Position numbers and translations under genes: made by a program
In this document: positions 33,561-45,991 of the stretch, in pieces
Layout: each line of letters opens with the position of its first letter
Numbering within the stretch: position 1 is the first letter of the stretch
Notes under the pieces: model-generated
What the model saw: the letters and a program-made list of their open reading frames with translations, nothing else
Databases searched by the model: none
What the model was told of the DNA's origin: nothing
Source: Tuctoria greenei
Taxonomy: Eukaryota; Streptophyta; Magnoliopsida; Poales; Poaceae
Reading direction: 5' to 3'
NCBI GenBank assembly: GCA_036927565.1
Contig: JAYESD010000001.1
Location: 48,420,064 to 48,484,063, forward strand
DNA length: 64,000 bases

Positions 33561-36500
33561 GGAAATCCCATACCTGTAGGGATTCAGTTGCCCTCGATCT
33601 CCGCAGCTCCTCCAATGACCTCCTGGCGGCCGCAAGCTCAGAACCTTCCCGAGCTAGGCGATTGACCACTTTGGCATCTTACTGCATACTTTCAGCAACT
33701 TTCTTTTCGCAGTCGGTCAGTTGCGTCTCCCGGAGGTGGATGCGGTTCCATCGTTCGGCCAGGTCCTCCTCCTTGCCTCTTACTTTCCCTTTTCTGGCGG
33801 CAACATCAGCTTCTCTTTTTGAAAGCTCCTGCCCTAGTTTCGAGTACTTCTCCTCATCTTCCTTGCTCCTCAGATCAAGCTTCTTAGTGCGATCTGCAAA
33901 ATTTTGCTCTGCCAGAGCTAGCTTCTGGGCGAGCTCTTCCTCCATTTTTAAAACATCCTCCTGCTGTTCCAGGAGTTTCTATTCCCTAGCATCGAGGTCC
34001 ACTTGGCGCTTCAGGAGAATCTCTTTTAATGCATTGAGGCTGTCATTACGTTCGTCAACAACATCATTCCTTTCATTGGATTGCTCGAGAATCTCCCAAG
34101 AATTAGCATCAGGGCCCTGATGGCGGCCTCCTTCTCCTTCTCGACCCACTCATTTTGGTCAGCAAGCCTCGTCTATGCCAGCTTGGTCTCCAAGTGAAGC
34201 CTGTTGCGCCAACGCCTCAAGGTGTGATGCTCTTCTTCGAGGACCTTACTATCGTGGTAGAAGGTGAGTTGGACCTGTTGGAGGCTCGAGCAAGAATTAT
34301 CAATAGACAACGCCAGAGCAATAGGCTCCGGACTTGCCGGGGTCATCTCCACCGGCTCCAGAGGGTCTTCAAGAACAAAAATAGGGTCCCACACCACAAG
34401 CGTGGTTCCCAGAGCTTCTACGGCACTAGGGCTGCCCTCCGAGAGATCCTCGGCAGTTGCTGAGGAAGATCCCACTGGTGGAACTTCTACCTCCGGGACT
34501 AACGCCAAAGGTCCCACCGCAGGGTCTTCAACTATTGGCTCCGCGGGTGGAAAGCCTGCCGCCGCTTCTTCACGGTGTTCCGGCTCGGGCATGGACACCT
34601 CCGGAGCTATTACCCTTGTTGTTGAAGATTCACCCGAAGCAACTCCCACCACCGGCTCAGGCGTCGGTAGATCAGCCACCTCCGACTCAGCTGTCGGAGC
34701 CTCAACAACTTCCGGCTCAAGGGCCAGAACTTCAAGCATCACCGACTTGGTTGCCGGTGCATCAATGACTTCTGGCTCAAGGGCTGGACCTTTTGGCACC
34801 ACTGATTCACCTGCCAGCTCAGCAACAACCTCTGGCACAGCGACCGAAGCCTCGGTTACCTCCGGCTCCAATGCCGGAGCTTCCACCATCTCCACATTCT
34901 GAGCCGAAGCTTCTGTCATTGGTGCTGCCTCTATTGGAGTGTCTTCATGTATGTCTCCCCGTGGTCCGACGCTACCACGGGAGTCTCTGGCGTCGACTCA
35001 GGATCTATATCCACGACAGCTGGCGCTAGAGCTGCCGTGACATCAGCCAGCACTTGAGGAGGCGCGAGGGTCAGAGCTGGAGCTTCCACCCGCACCGTTT
35101 CGGCCGCTGCAACAGAGGCCGGAGCATCAGTCCCTATCTTTGATGCCCCGCAGTCAAAAGATCGGAAGATTCAAAATATGACAAAAATAAGAATGACAAA
35201 TCAAGGTGAAAAAGCAAAGCTTACCTTAGAAAGCTATCGCTCCAATTGGCACTGAACTTCTTCATCGGGCGCTCGGAGCTGGAGCCTGCCATGGTTGGCA
35301 TAGCGGAAGCTCTGGAAAGTCGCCCGGAACCTATCGCCATCGTCGGTGTTGCCCGAGCCGAGACCTTCCTTGGCTGAGATGGACTACCAGACCTGGAGCC
35401 CAAAGCTGGCACTGGGACCGGAGTCGACTGTCCAGAGCTAACGCTCTTTGCGGACGTCTGCATCAGAGGAGGTGTCATCGCCAAAGATCTTCCTCGCTGG
35501 GGAGAAGGGGCAATTGTAGACGGAGCAGACCTGACGGAGCTCCCATCGGCGTGCCTTAACGTCCTCTTCCAACTGGAAGATTCTGCTGGCTCCTTTCCCT
35601 TGCCCTTGCCGACGTCATCAACCCTCTGGCTCGGAGTAGGGGTGACCACCACCTCAGAAGCTTCGGGAATTACAACCCTGGAGGTCTTGCGCTTCTTCAC
35701 TTCACCGAGGTCATACAGCTCCGACATCTTCCTCCGGACTCCCTGCTGAACTCTAGAGTCATGTTCAGAGGCAGGAAAGCAACCGGCAGAGTCAAGGTTT
35801 CATCAGCGATAGACCTGTTCTGAAATTTCTTAAGATGGAGCCTCAAAGCTTCGTCGTCCAAGTTGGATTTCAAACCGGTTTCAATCCGGTCGTCGTCCAT
35901 CACACTATTGAAGGCCTAGGCGAGCTTCTCCCTTCTCTTCAGCGGAGCCCACCTGTTCACTAAGAAATTTCCAAAGACCATCTGGGGGGTCACTCCACCC
36001 TCCACACATTCTTGGATTCTGGTTAGGACTGGCTTGAACGCATCCGATAGCTTCGGAACTACATTCCAGGCATTGGTGTCGATGTTGGGGAGTCCCTGGG
36101 GCAGCTCCAACCTATCGTGCTCCTCCACTGCAATGATGACCCAATCCTTCTTCTAGTCATCCCATTTTTCGCAGGAGAATGACTTCAAGTACTTGAAGGG
36201 GCAACTCTTGTGCTTCATGATATAGTAGAAGCCAAGTAGCTCAGTTCCCTTGCCGTATGGACCGTGAAGAAGGTCCGGAACAGTTCGATGTAGGGAGACA
36301 TGCCCACCCACATCTCGCACAAGTGGACGAAAGTCGCCACCAGCAGGAGGGAGTGGGGTCCGAGGTGATACAGCTGGAGGCCGAAGAAGTCCAGCAGCAT
36401 CAATATGAAACTTGAAAAAGGTGTGATCCGTCCCACCATGGCGTACACTGAGAAATACACCATGTCGCCACAACGCTCCTTCTTGAAGGGGAGCATGCCA

Positions 36501-36607
36501 AAGCGAGTCACGTGATTGAAGGAGTCGCTGGACCACCCCATGAAGGTCCAGACCATCATCAGATCATCTTTGCTCTTGATGCGGCTTTTGAGAAGACCTA
36601 ACTCCAT
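33561..36607 (-). pseudogene. Gyp-B aORF, N-terminal and middle part
   Basis: This is homologous to Gyp-A 2159-5300. Reading down from 36607, the Transposase_28-like domain has MELGLLKSRIKSKDDL, DMVYFSVYAMVGRITPF, HLCEMWVGMSPYIELF and LPQGLPNIDTNAW near 36100. The Ser/Pro linker runs to 35226. An intron donor AAG|GTAAGC lies at 35224-35223, with the expected acceptor near 35148 changed to GG. An Ala/Pro/Glu/Val repeat region (34919-34500), a DNSCSSLQQVQLTFYHDSK motif, and a Glu/Lys/Arg coiled coil (33945-33679) follow. The frame changes several times in the first domain and the coiled coil. It continues at 23248 beyond Cop-A. Confidence 0.85.
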
Positions 36608-37105
36608 CACGGCAAAGTGGAGCGAAAGAAGAGAAAACTAGGCAAAGGTTGGGAGGCTCTAAGCACGAATTTGATCGAAAGCATAAAGAGTCCTAAAACT
36701 GTGCGACTTTCCTTCTTAAGTAGCCTCTACGACGCTTGGATAGAAACTGCAATGAGAGCAAGGCCACATTACAAAGAATCTACCCTGTCAATGACGAATG
36801 GGCCCAGGGCCACCCCGACGAAGAAGTAAAGGTTATTACCCCAGGCGAACCATTGTAATGATAGGTGGCGGGAAGCCCGAGGACGGCTGCCTGACAAGGC
36901 GCTCGGAACCGATACAGTTTTTGTATTGGGAACCGGCGACCTTCAATTACGTCAGATCCGCACTCAAAACAAGCCACGCGGTGATGGCTTAACCCCGTAC
37001 CATCACTCCAACGGTACATCAGAAGACCTTTGATGTCGCAGTGCAAGAATCAAGGATGGCCCCACCTTCGGTAGAATAACTTAACCCAAAGGGTTTCTCC
37101 CAGAG
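36608..37105 (+). other. Gyp-B segment between aORF start and polypurine tract
   Basis: No gene recognised. This is the aORF upstream region, equivalent to Gyp-A 1641-2158. It would contain the aORF promoter if it has its own. Short ORFs here differ between the two elements and are not convincing. Confidence 0.5.
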
Positions 37106-37122
37106 GTGGGCCCGGGGGCCAC
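37106..37122 (+). other. Gyp-B polypurine tract
   Basis: GTGGGCCCGGGGGCCAC directly precedes the 3' LTR at 37123. It is one base shorter than the tract of Gyp-A. Confidence 0.7.
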
Positions 37123-37230
37123 TGTCGGTACCCTGCATACCAGGTACCTCACAATACCGCAAGAAGTGCAAGGGAGTTCATCCTGTCAGAGTTGAAGACC
37201 TCCGTAGGCCCCACGCATCACACAACACTG
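37123..37230 (+). repeat. Gyp-B 3' LTR, first part
   Basis: It opens TGTCGGTACCCTGC and is collinear with 14550-14658 of the 5' LTR up to CACTG, where Gyp-C is inserted. The LTR resumes at 57346. Confidence 0.93.
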
Positions 37231-38116
37231 TGTTGACGGCTCCTAAGATATACTAACAAATCATCGCCAACAACGGCGCCAGAAATGCTTGTTGGTATTT
37301 CTTATGCACCATTAACTAAACATCTCCAACTGATGTATCAGAAATGCTTGTTAATGGTTCTATTGGATCACAGAGTGAATTTCGCAAGTGCACAGAGATA
37401 TCATTGTAGCATTTCCCCTTAAGAGTATTCCCAAGGGTGTCATTTATTTGATCCCAAAGGAAGGCGGGGTAGAGATATAACAATCATCGAGTGGAAAGGG
37501 TAGAGAGGTCTAGGTAAGAATCTAGTAAGGATCGATAAAATAATAGTGGAGGTACACACACAAAAGCTTTCAAGTCCAAGGGGGGTAAGAGGATCCTAGA
37601 GGTTAGTTAAGGTTGAGAGTTATGGAGGTACTCCTACTATGCTCTATTGTACATATACATAGTCTAAACTAATTATCCACAAGCTAGATTAATAGTGAAT
37701 ACTTATGTTATGTGGTTCAACACATCGGGCACAGGCTTACACCTAGCAATACTAGGGCGACTCCCGCCAAGAGCCTGTGGCATAGCCGAACGTGGAGGAT
37801 TACAAAGGACAGATAGGATTGTCACCACCTACTGCCTACCTCTTCAGTCCGTGGGTCTACGAGACATCCAATGCTACTTAACTATCCTAGAACCATGCTA
37901 GCATATTAAGTAATTACCTTAAGATCCTAGGCACAATCCATCATATGGCAATGAATTGAATCATCATTGAACCGATGTTGATACACATCATAATTATCCA
38001 TACTAACCTAGTTATGTTATAATTAACTAGACTATAGTGGGGGTCTACAGGTTCTACGATAATGAGGTATGTCCATGATGAAACAGTCATAGAAGCTCTA
38101 CCTTTCACATACATGG
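37231..38116 (-). repeat. Gyp-C 3' LTR, outer part
   Basis: Collinear with 55672-56570. It includes a PBS-like GGCGCCAGAAATGCTTGTTG near 37272. Interrupted at CATGG (38112-38116) by Cop-B. Confidence 0.92.
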
Positions 38117-39915
38117 TGTAGGCTCGAAGAGCACGTGAAAATCTACCAGAGGGGGGAGGGTTGAATGGTAGATTTAAAAATCTTACGCAGTGGAAACAAT
38201 TAAATTCCAACCCCTTCACCAGAAAAATGATCTACTAGAGAAATCGTGTGTGAAACTAATATAAACATGTTTCACCGTGACAAAAGTGATATATATCAGA
38301 GATAATCAAGTCACGAAGAAAACTCAAGTTATGATCGAAAGATTGAACAAAGGTCAATCTGTCCTACCCGAGAAAAACAGTTCTGGAACACTACAAAAAA
38401 CAACTCGTGTAGATCAGAAACCACAAATCCAATGACTGTGAAATTTTGAAAGATAATAGATAATCAAATTGTGAATACAACCCAGAAAGAATCACATCAA
38501 TTGGATCTGTAAAACTCGAGTTATGATAAAACCACCGACAAAAGGTAGTGTTGACCAGAAACTCGACGAGTAAAACTTGTCTGGAACAAGTTGGACGATT
38601 AAGGCACAGAAGTTCCTTCAAACTACAAATTTTATTCAATAGAACGCAAGAGGAACAGCCCCAAAGTCGTGCACCATGAGCTTTGGCCCTTGCTTAGATA
38701 ACCAGCCCTCAGGCCAACCTAATCTTAACTAGGACTCTAATCCTACTTAGATCATGAATCGAAACTTTCCATAACTGCTTAGGACTCTTCTAAACGCAGA
38801 TAGAAGCAATCATAAGACTTCTAAACACCTTAGGAACATATCCCAAATTCCCAAAAAAACTCGAATTCGTGACCCACACGAAATCATATCATAACCAACT
38901 CGATACTTTCCATACCGAGCCATAACCGACTCCGCCGCAGCCAAAGTCATCAACCGATACGATCCGATCCTTCCAACCAGATCTTCCCATCCATAAACCA
39001 TCTTCGGAACCATGTTGCCACATCATGTACCGCATGCATACGTGCAAACACCTTCCTTCGACGTCCAGTAACCTTCATATGTACTGCCCTTGATTCAATC
39101 ATACTGCGCGACCTCCTGACCCGCTCAACCACAATTCCTCCCGAATTTTGTTGTTGGAACCTCATCTCCTCCCTGAGACTAGTCCAATGGATCCTGTCAC
39201 CAGCCATGACTTGAACTCAAGCAACACCTGCACATGAACAAACAACCAATCCGTACGAGCCCAAGTCTGCGACTTGACTCAAGCCAGTTCTGAACACAAC
39301 ACCTTACGTGGGCACCTCACATAAGCATGTTGCAAAGCATAGCAAAACGGTATCATACATAGCAACCAAAACGCACCAAAACATAGTAAAAAAATACTAA
39401 GAAAACTTTCCAAGAGTATAAAGCAAGTTCGAAACATTTCACAATAAAACAGGAACATTGCGATCAAGCTACAAAGCTTGCCAAAGCTAACCGGAGCATG
39501 AGCCGGAGCTTACCAAAGCTAGTACAACCTAGCGCCAGAGCTTACCAAAGATAGTCAGACCTAGCGCCGGAGCTAACCAAAACAAGTCGGAACTAGTCAC
39601 CCAAAAAGTCGGAGCTAGAAAAATATGTCAGAGCTAACCAACAAAAGTCGGACCTAGAAAAACATATCAGAGCTTAACAAAGACATGCCAGAGCTATCAA
39701 GGACATGCCGAAGCTATCAAAGACATTCCGGAGCTAAAGACAAAGCTCACCGGAGCTACCCAAAAACATGTCAGACCCAGAAAAAGAAAGTCGGACTTAT
39801 TGTCGGACCTTGCAGAAGCTCGGAGCTAGAGTCGGACCTTGCTAAAAAGATGTTATGGTAGCATTCAAAACTATTATTGTTAGAGCCAATGTATTCAGCA
39901 CACATAGGTCTCACA
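38117..39915 (-). repeat. Cop-B 3' LTR (left)
   Basis: About 1.8 kb, running from TGTAGG to GTCTCACA as read on plus. The TATA box of the family is altered here (CTTAGATAA at 38694-38702 against CTTATATAA). The motif-rich block is at 39480-39840, inverted. Confidence 0.93.
38950..39207 (-). CDS. Short U3-encoded reading frame in Cop-B 3' LTR (85 codons)
   Basis: ATG at 39207 opens MAGDRIHWTSLREEMRFQQ, continues through GGIVVERVRRSRSMIESR and HMKVTGRRRKVF, and stays open to 38950. Four other LTR copies in the window encode the same start, with one family member (Cop-A) frameshifted. The product is basic and Arg-rich, with no signal peptide or membrane segment. Function unknown. It could be a captured host fragment or a chance frame; I list it because the frame recurs. 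Confidence 0.4.
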   Translation of the reverse strand: MAGDRIHWTSLREEMRFQQQNSGGIVVERVRRSRSMIESRAVHMKVTGRRRKVFARMHAVHDVATWFRRWFMDGKIWLEGSDRIG

Positions 39916-39973
39916 ATCTCCCCCTTGATGAAATGCATTGGCAACACCACTTAAGATGCGAACATTGGCTTAT

Positions 39974-41805
39974 TGTGAGACCTATGTGTGTTGAATACAT
40001 TGGCTTGTCGTGAATACACTTGGCCTTTATGATAAAAGTTTTAAATATCACTAAAACACCTCTTTATCAAGGTCCGACTCTAGCTCCGAGCTACAACAAG
40101 GTCTGACTAGCTTTGGTCAGCTCTGGTGAAGTTTTGTCTTTAGCTCCAGTATGACTTTGATAGCTCTGACATGATTTTGATAGCTCCGCCGTGTTTTTGC
40201 TAAGCTCCGAAGTTATTTTTTCTAGCTCCGGCTTTTGGGATTACTAGTTCTGATTTGTTCTGGTGAGCTCCGGCGCTAGGTCCTGCTAGTTTTGTAAGCT
40301 CCGGCGGGAGCTTTGTTGTACTAATTTTGGTAAGCTTCGGCACTAGGTTCTACTAGATTTTGTTAGCTCCGGCTCAAGGTCCGGTTTGCTCTGGCAAGGT
40401 CCGGAACTTGACCGCAGTGCTTCTGCTTTTCATTTGCAATGTTTCATACTCGTTTTACATTGTTGGAAAGTTTGCTTAGTATTCTTTTACTAAGTTTTTG
40501 GTGTGTTTTGGATGATATGTATGATATCGTGTTACTATGGTTTTGCAACATGCTTATGTGAGGTTCTCACGTAGGGTGTTGTGTTCGGAACTAACTTGAG
40601 TCAAGTCGAGGACTTGGGCTCGTATGGATTGGTTGTTTATTCATGTGCAGGTGTTGCTTGAGTTCAAGAAATGGCTGGTGACGGGATCCATTGGACTAGT
40701 CTCAGGGAGGAGATGAGGTTCCAACGACCAAATTCAGGAGGAATTGTGGTTGAGCTGATCAGGAGGTTGCGCAGCATGATTGAATTAGGAACAATGCATA
40801 TGAAGGTATCATGGACGTCATTGGAAGATGTTTGCACGTGTGCAAGGAGTGCATGGACGTGGCTACATGGTTCCGATACGTGATGAAGAGATGTGGACGT
40901 AAAGAATTGGTTAGAAAGGTCCAACCGACTAGGTTATGGACTCAGGCTGCGGCTGAGTCGGGTTTGACTCAAATATGGAAAGATTTGAGTTGGTTATGAT
41001 AGGATTTCGTGTGGGTCACGAATTTGAGTTGTTTAGGAATGTGGGATACATTCCTAAGGTGTTTGGAAGTCTTAAGATTGCTTCTATCTGCGTATAGAAG
41101 AATCTTGAGCAGTTATGGAAAGTTATGATTCGTGATATGAGTAGGATTGGAGTCCTAGTTGATATTGGGTTGGCCTAAGGGCTAGTTATATAAGCAAGGG
41201 AGCCCAGAGCTCGTGGTGCACGACTTTGGGGCTGTTCCTCTTGTGTTCTATTGAATAAAATTCGTAGTTTGAAGGAATTTTTGTGCCTTGTTCGTCAGAC
41301 TTGTTCCAGACAAGTTTTACTCGTCGAGTTTCTGGACAGCACTACCTTTCGCTGGTGATTTTATCATAACTCGAGTTTTACAGATCAAATTGACGTGATT
41401 CTTTTTGGGTTGTCTTAAAAACTTGATTTTCTATCATATGTCAAAATTTCACGGTCATTGGATTTGTGGTCTATGATCTACACGAGTTTCTTTGCAGCGT
41501 TCCAGAACTGTTTTTTCTCGGGTAGGGCAGATTGACCATTGTTTGATCTTTCGATCATAACTTGAGTTTTTCTCGACGAATTTGAGTGATTCTTTTTGTT
41601 TTGTCTTCGTGACTTGATTCTCTCTGATATATATCACTTTTGTCACGGTGAAACACATTTATATTAGTCTCACACACGATTTCTTTAAACAGATCGTTTT
41701 TCTGCCGAAGGGGTTGGGGTTTAATTGTTTCCGCTGCGTAAGATTTTTAAATCTACCATTCACCCCCCCCCTCTGGTAGCTTTTCACGTGCTCTTCGATC
41801 CTACA
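39974..41805 (+). mobile_element. Solo-C: solo copia LTR inside Cop-B
   Basis: This single 1832-bp LTR runs from TGTGAGACC to GATCCTACA, of the same family as Cop-A and Cop-B, inserted in opposite orientation to Cop-B. It is flanked by a perfect duplication CTTAT (39969-39973 and 41806-41810). No internal sequence is attached, so it is the usual product of recombination between the two LTRs of a former full element. It contains the TATA box (41186-41194), the motif block and the U3 reading frame from 40671. Confidence 0.95.
40671..40883 (+). CDS. Short U3-encoded reading frame in Solo-C (70 codons)
   Basis: It opens MAGDGIHWTSLREEMRFQR and follows the Cop-B frame through SGGIVVELIRRLRSMIE, then diverges after HMKVSW. 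The N-terminal half is kept although this LTR is clearly older or of a different subgroup. Function unknown. Confidence 0.35.
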   Translation: MAGDGIHWTSLREEMRFQRPNSGGIVVELIRRLRSMIELGTMHMKVSWTSLEDVCTCARSAWTWLHGSDT

Positions 41806-41810
41806 CTTAT

Positions 41811-42817
41811 TCACATTAAAAGTTTTAAAAACAATTTCTCCCCCTTTGTAAAACAGAAATAAAATGAGAAAAAAAATCTCCTCCTGAGAAGAATCGTGCC
41901 AAAAACAAGTGAATATGTGCAGTGTGTAATCAATGTCTCCCCCTTGCATATTTGTTTTTTTTTTAAAAATCACATATTATCTCTCCCCCTTTGACAGTAT
42001 ATTCAGCAAGGTTTATAAGAAAAATTTTAATTGATATGAGCATATTATAACATATACATATAAAACAAAGTTCATCCAAGTCATACTATCAAGTAACTTA
42101 CACTATCACATAAATGAAATACATAAAGTAGCGTAAGCCATGCTAGAGATCAAATATAATTTCCAATTTAGCAAGTCATGATCTCACAAACTTAACTATT
42201 TCAAAACCTGAAAGCATGACACTTATATGTGCATATGCCTTATTCTAACCAAATTTTATTATTACACTAGTTGCTGCATTTTATTATTTTTCAAAGCACA
42301 AATTTAGAACATATGATATTTGCAACAAATTATATGTGCATATGCCTTATTCTAACCAACCAAGCCAAGCCTATGTTATTTGACAATTAGAAGCTTAAGG
42401 ACATGGTTTTGGTCATACACAACTTCTTTCAAGTTCATATCTAAGTGCAATGATAAGCCATCTCAAAAGAAGAAGTGCGATGCATGCATATTCTCTTGAT
42501 CTTTTCTCAATTTAAAATTGTTCATAAAAACTCAACATGTGAGTTGATTGCTTGATTAATACTTTATGATTCAAAGCACTTGTGAGCATGCAACAAGTTC
42601 AAAACAGCAAGAAAGTTCAACCATGACCAGATTTAGTGTAAGTAATTATTCCAATTACTAGTCATGGCAAAAACAACAAAATGTATAACATGAGTAATGT
42701 AGTAAGAACTTTCAGCTTGTAAAAGGAATCACAAAGTCATAAATGTATGAAATACTATGCTCATATTATTTTAATTTCAGATTCACACATAGACTTCCCA
42801 AGTTTGAAAGCTCCCCC
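41811..42817 (-). other. Cop-B 3' untranslated region
   Basis: AT-rich, no gene. It is the counterpart of 30669-31674 in Cop-A, with polypurine blocks (minus strand GGGGGAG) near 42815, 41990, 41943 and 41843; the terminal one is at 39916-39924 beyond Solo-C. Confidence 0.7.
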
Positions 42818-45800
42818 TCAGTGTAAGCCATGAGGATGCATAACCCCTAATTCACTACGAATGAAACAAAAACGAGTGAAATCCAAAGGTTTTCTAAAAA
42901 TTTCAGCCAATTGTTGTTCGGTATCTACATGGTGAAGCACAATGTTTCCCTTTTCAACATTATCACGGAGAAAGTGATACCTAATGTCAATGTGCTTAGT
43001 TCTAGAATGTTGCACAGGGTTTTTAGCAATGCAAATAGCACTAGTGTTGTCACAAAACAGTGGAACACTATCTAGATCAACCCCGTAGTCCTTAAGTGTT
43101 TGAAAAATCCAAAGAATTTGTGAACAAGGGCTAACAGCAGCTACAAATTCAGATTCGGCGGTGGATTGTGCAACTGAATTTTGTTTTCTAGAGGACCAAG
43201 CAAAAAGTGAATTACCAAGAAAATGACAAGCACCAAAAGTACTTTTCCTATCAATCATACAACCTCCAAAATCAGCATCGGAAAAAGATTTCAAAGTAAC
43301 GGTTGACGAAGAAGGAAGAGAAATGCCAAATTCTTGTGTTCCATGTAAGTACCTGAGAATCCTTTTGATGTCTTGACGATGTGAAGCACGTGGGGAGGCT
43401 TGAAACCGTGCACAAAGACATACGCAAAATTGTATGTCCGGTCTTGATGTCGTGAGATACAAAAGTGATTCGATCATGCTTCTATATTATTTTTGAACAA
43501 CGGGTTCACCATCTTCCTCAAGTTCAAGTGTTGTTGCTGTTCCCATTGGTGTCCGAAGAGGCTTGCTTTTGTCCATATTGAAGCACCTTAGGAGGTCTTT
43601 TGTATACTTCGTTTGATGCACAAAGGTACCCTCCATGGTTTGCTTGATTTGCAGCCCTAAAAAGAACGTGAGTTCTCCCATCATACTCATCTCAAATTCT
43701 GAACTCATCATAGCTGAAAACTTGGACACAAGATCATGAGAAGCACAACCAAAGATAATATCAACCACATACACTTGAACGAATAATGAGTCATTGCCAT
43801 GCTTAAGCACAAAAAGAGTTTTATAAACCTTGCCCATGGTAAACCTCTTTTCAAGTAAGAATGTTTTTAACCTATCATACCATGCTCTAGGGGCTTGTTT
43901 GAGACCGTACAAGGCGTTGGACAGTTTGTAAACATGATTAGGAAAATTTGGATTTTCAAAACCCGGTGGTTGTTTGACATAAACCTCCTCATCTATGTAG
44001 CCATTGAGAAAAGCACTTTTAACATCCATTTGATATAGCTTAAAACCATTAGATGCGGAAAAAGCTAACAAAATTCTTATGGCTTCTAATCTAGCAACAG
44101 GAGCAAAAGTTTCATCAAAATCTAGACCTTCAACTTGATTGAAACCTTGAGCAACTAACCTAGCCTTATTCCTCACCACAACCCCATCCTCACTTTGTTT
44201 ATTTTTAAACACCCATTTAGTTCCAATTAAAGTGTGATCTTGAGGTGGAGGTACAAGTTTCCAAACATTATTTCTTTCAAAATTTTCTAACTCTTCTTGC
44301 ATGGCAATAATCCAAGATTCATTAGTTAATGCGTGTGATATATCTTTGGGTTCAAAAGAAGCAACAAAAGCAGAATGAGCATGAGAGTTTGGATCGCAAA
44401 ACCTGGACCGTGTGACTCGTTCATGCAATCTTCCAATAATCTGTTGTGGGGGATGATCTTTGTTAATCCATGACGGAACAGATGTATCACAAGCTTCTTC
44501 TTCATTAAGCTCATCGCAGATTGATGAGCTTGTGGCTTGTGGACAATCAGGACTAGCATAGGTGATAGTCGGAGCTTGTTCAATGTTTGGAGCTGGACAC
44601 GTGTCAGTTTCGGAACTATCAGGCAATATCACCACCTCTTCTTCTACTTCGAAAATACCCTCCCCCTGAGGATATGGATCTGGTCCTGCAGCACCGGAGA
44701 TAGTACCTGGGCTAGCTTCATCAAAAGAAACTTCACAGGTCTCCACAATTTTGTTAGTTCCAAGTAAAAGCACACGGTATACTCTAGTGTGAGATGGGTA
44801 ACCAAGAAACATGCCATCAATGGATCTAGATTCTAATTTATCAAGATTACCATGTTTCTTAATAAAGCATTTGCAACCAAACACCCGAAAGTGCGTAACA
44901 CTAGGCCTATGTCCAAACCGGAGCTCATATGGTGTTTTAACTAGCTTAGCGCACAAGAAAGCACGATTTGAGAGATAACAAGTGGTTGCAATCGCATCAT
45001 ACCAAAATTTCCTAGGAGTTTGATATTCATAAAGCATAGTCCTAGCCATCTCAACTAAGGTTCCGTTCTTTCTTTCTACAACACCGTTTTGTTGGGGTAC
45101 ATATGGTGAAGAAAATTGATGATTTATTCCATTTTCAGCACAAAAGTGATCAAAAGATTGATTTTTAAATTCAGTTCCGTTATCAGTTCTAATTGCTTTT
45201 AAAGATCATGGGTGATCAATTGATAATCTAAGAAACAAAGTCCTAAAGTGACTAAAAGTTTTATTCTTAGATGCCATAAAGTAAACCCAAGACTATCTAG
45301 AATAATCATCAACAATAACAAGAACATACCATTTACCTCCGAAGGATTGAACACGTGAAGGTCCTACGGTGTCAAGGTGTAAAAGTTGACCCGGTTCAGT
45401 TGTCATGATCATTGTGAGAGGAGTATGTGAACCTGCAACCATCTTAGCATGTCTACAAGAGGAGCACACAATTTCTTCGTCCCCTTTAAGCTTAGGCAGC
45501 CCACGTATGCGATCAAGAGCACTAACATGCATTAGGTGATCAAAGCCTACGTGACCAAGTCTACGATGCCAAAAATGTAAATCCCTTGAATCATTAGCAA
45601 CTAGACACCTATGCTCAGAGGAATACATATCAAAATCAGCTTTAAAAACTCTTCCAAACCGAGACATGTTCAAAATAAGCTCACTATTTGAACCGACAAC
45701 TTTGCAGCAGTTTTTATTGAAAATAATTTCCAGATTTTCATCTAGCAATTGTGAAATAGAAAGCAAGTTGTATTTCAAATTTTCGACAAGTGCCACATCC

Positions 45801-45982
45801 TTTAATGTGTAGTGATCATTTACTCTAACTGAACCCTTAGCAATTATAGGAGTTGAAGAATTATCAGCGAAAGTAACATTCTCTACACGTGACACAAAAG
45901 AGAGGGAGGAGAACCATTCTTTGTTACCGGTCATTTGGCGTGAGCAACCTGAATCCGCAATCCAAATTTTCTCCTTCCTCAA
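42818..45982 (-). pseudogene. pol: Cop-B pol (protease, integrase, RT, RNase H)
   Basis: From 45982 on the minus strand: protease IWIADSGCSRQMTG, then HRRLGHVGFDHL and CSSCRHAKM of integrase. Stops in the integrase core are TAG at 45292-45290 (after VDDYSR) and a TGA near 45205 (Gly in Cop-A). From 45049 the frame is open through RT to TAA at 43486-43484, then RNase H (43477-42818) with DADFGGCMIDRKSTFGACHF, ending near the polypurine tract. The RT active site reads YVVD (43772-43759) instead of YVDD, so a catalytic Asp is lost. All segments share one frame, unlike Cop-A. Confidence 0.9.
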
Positions 45983-45991
45983 GCATGTAAC

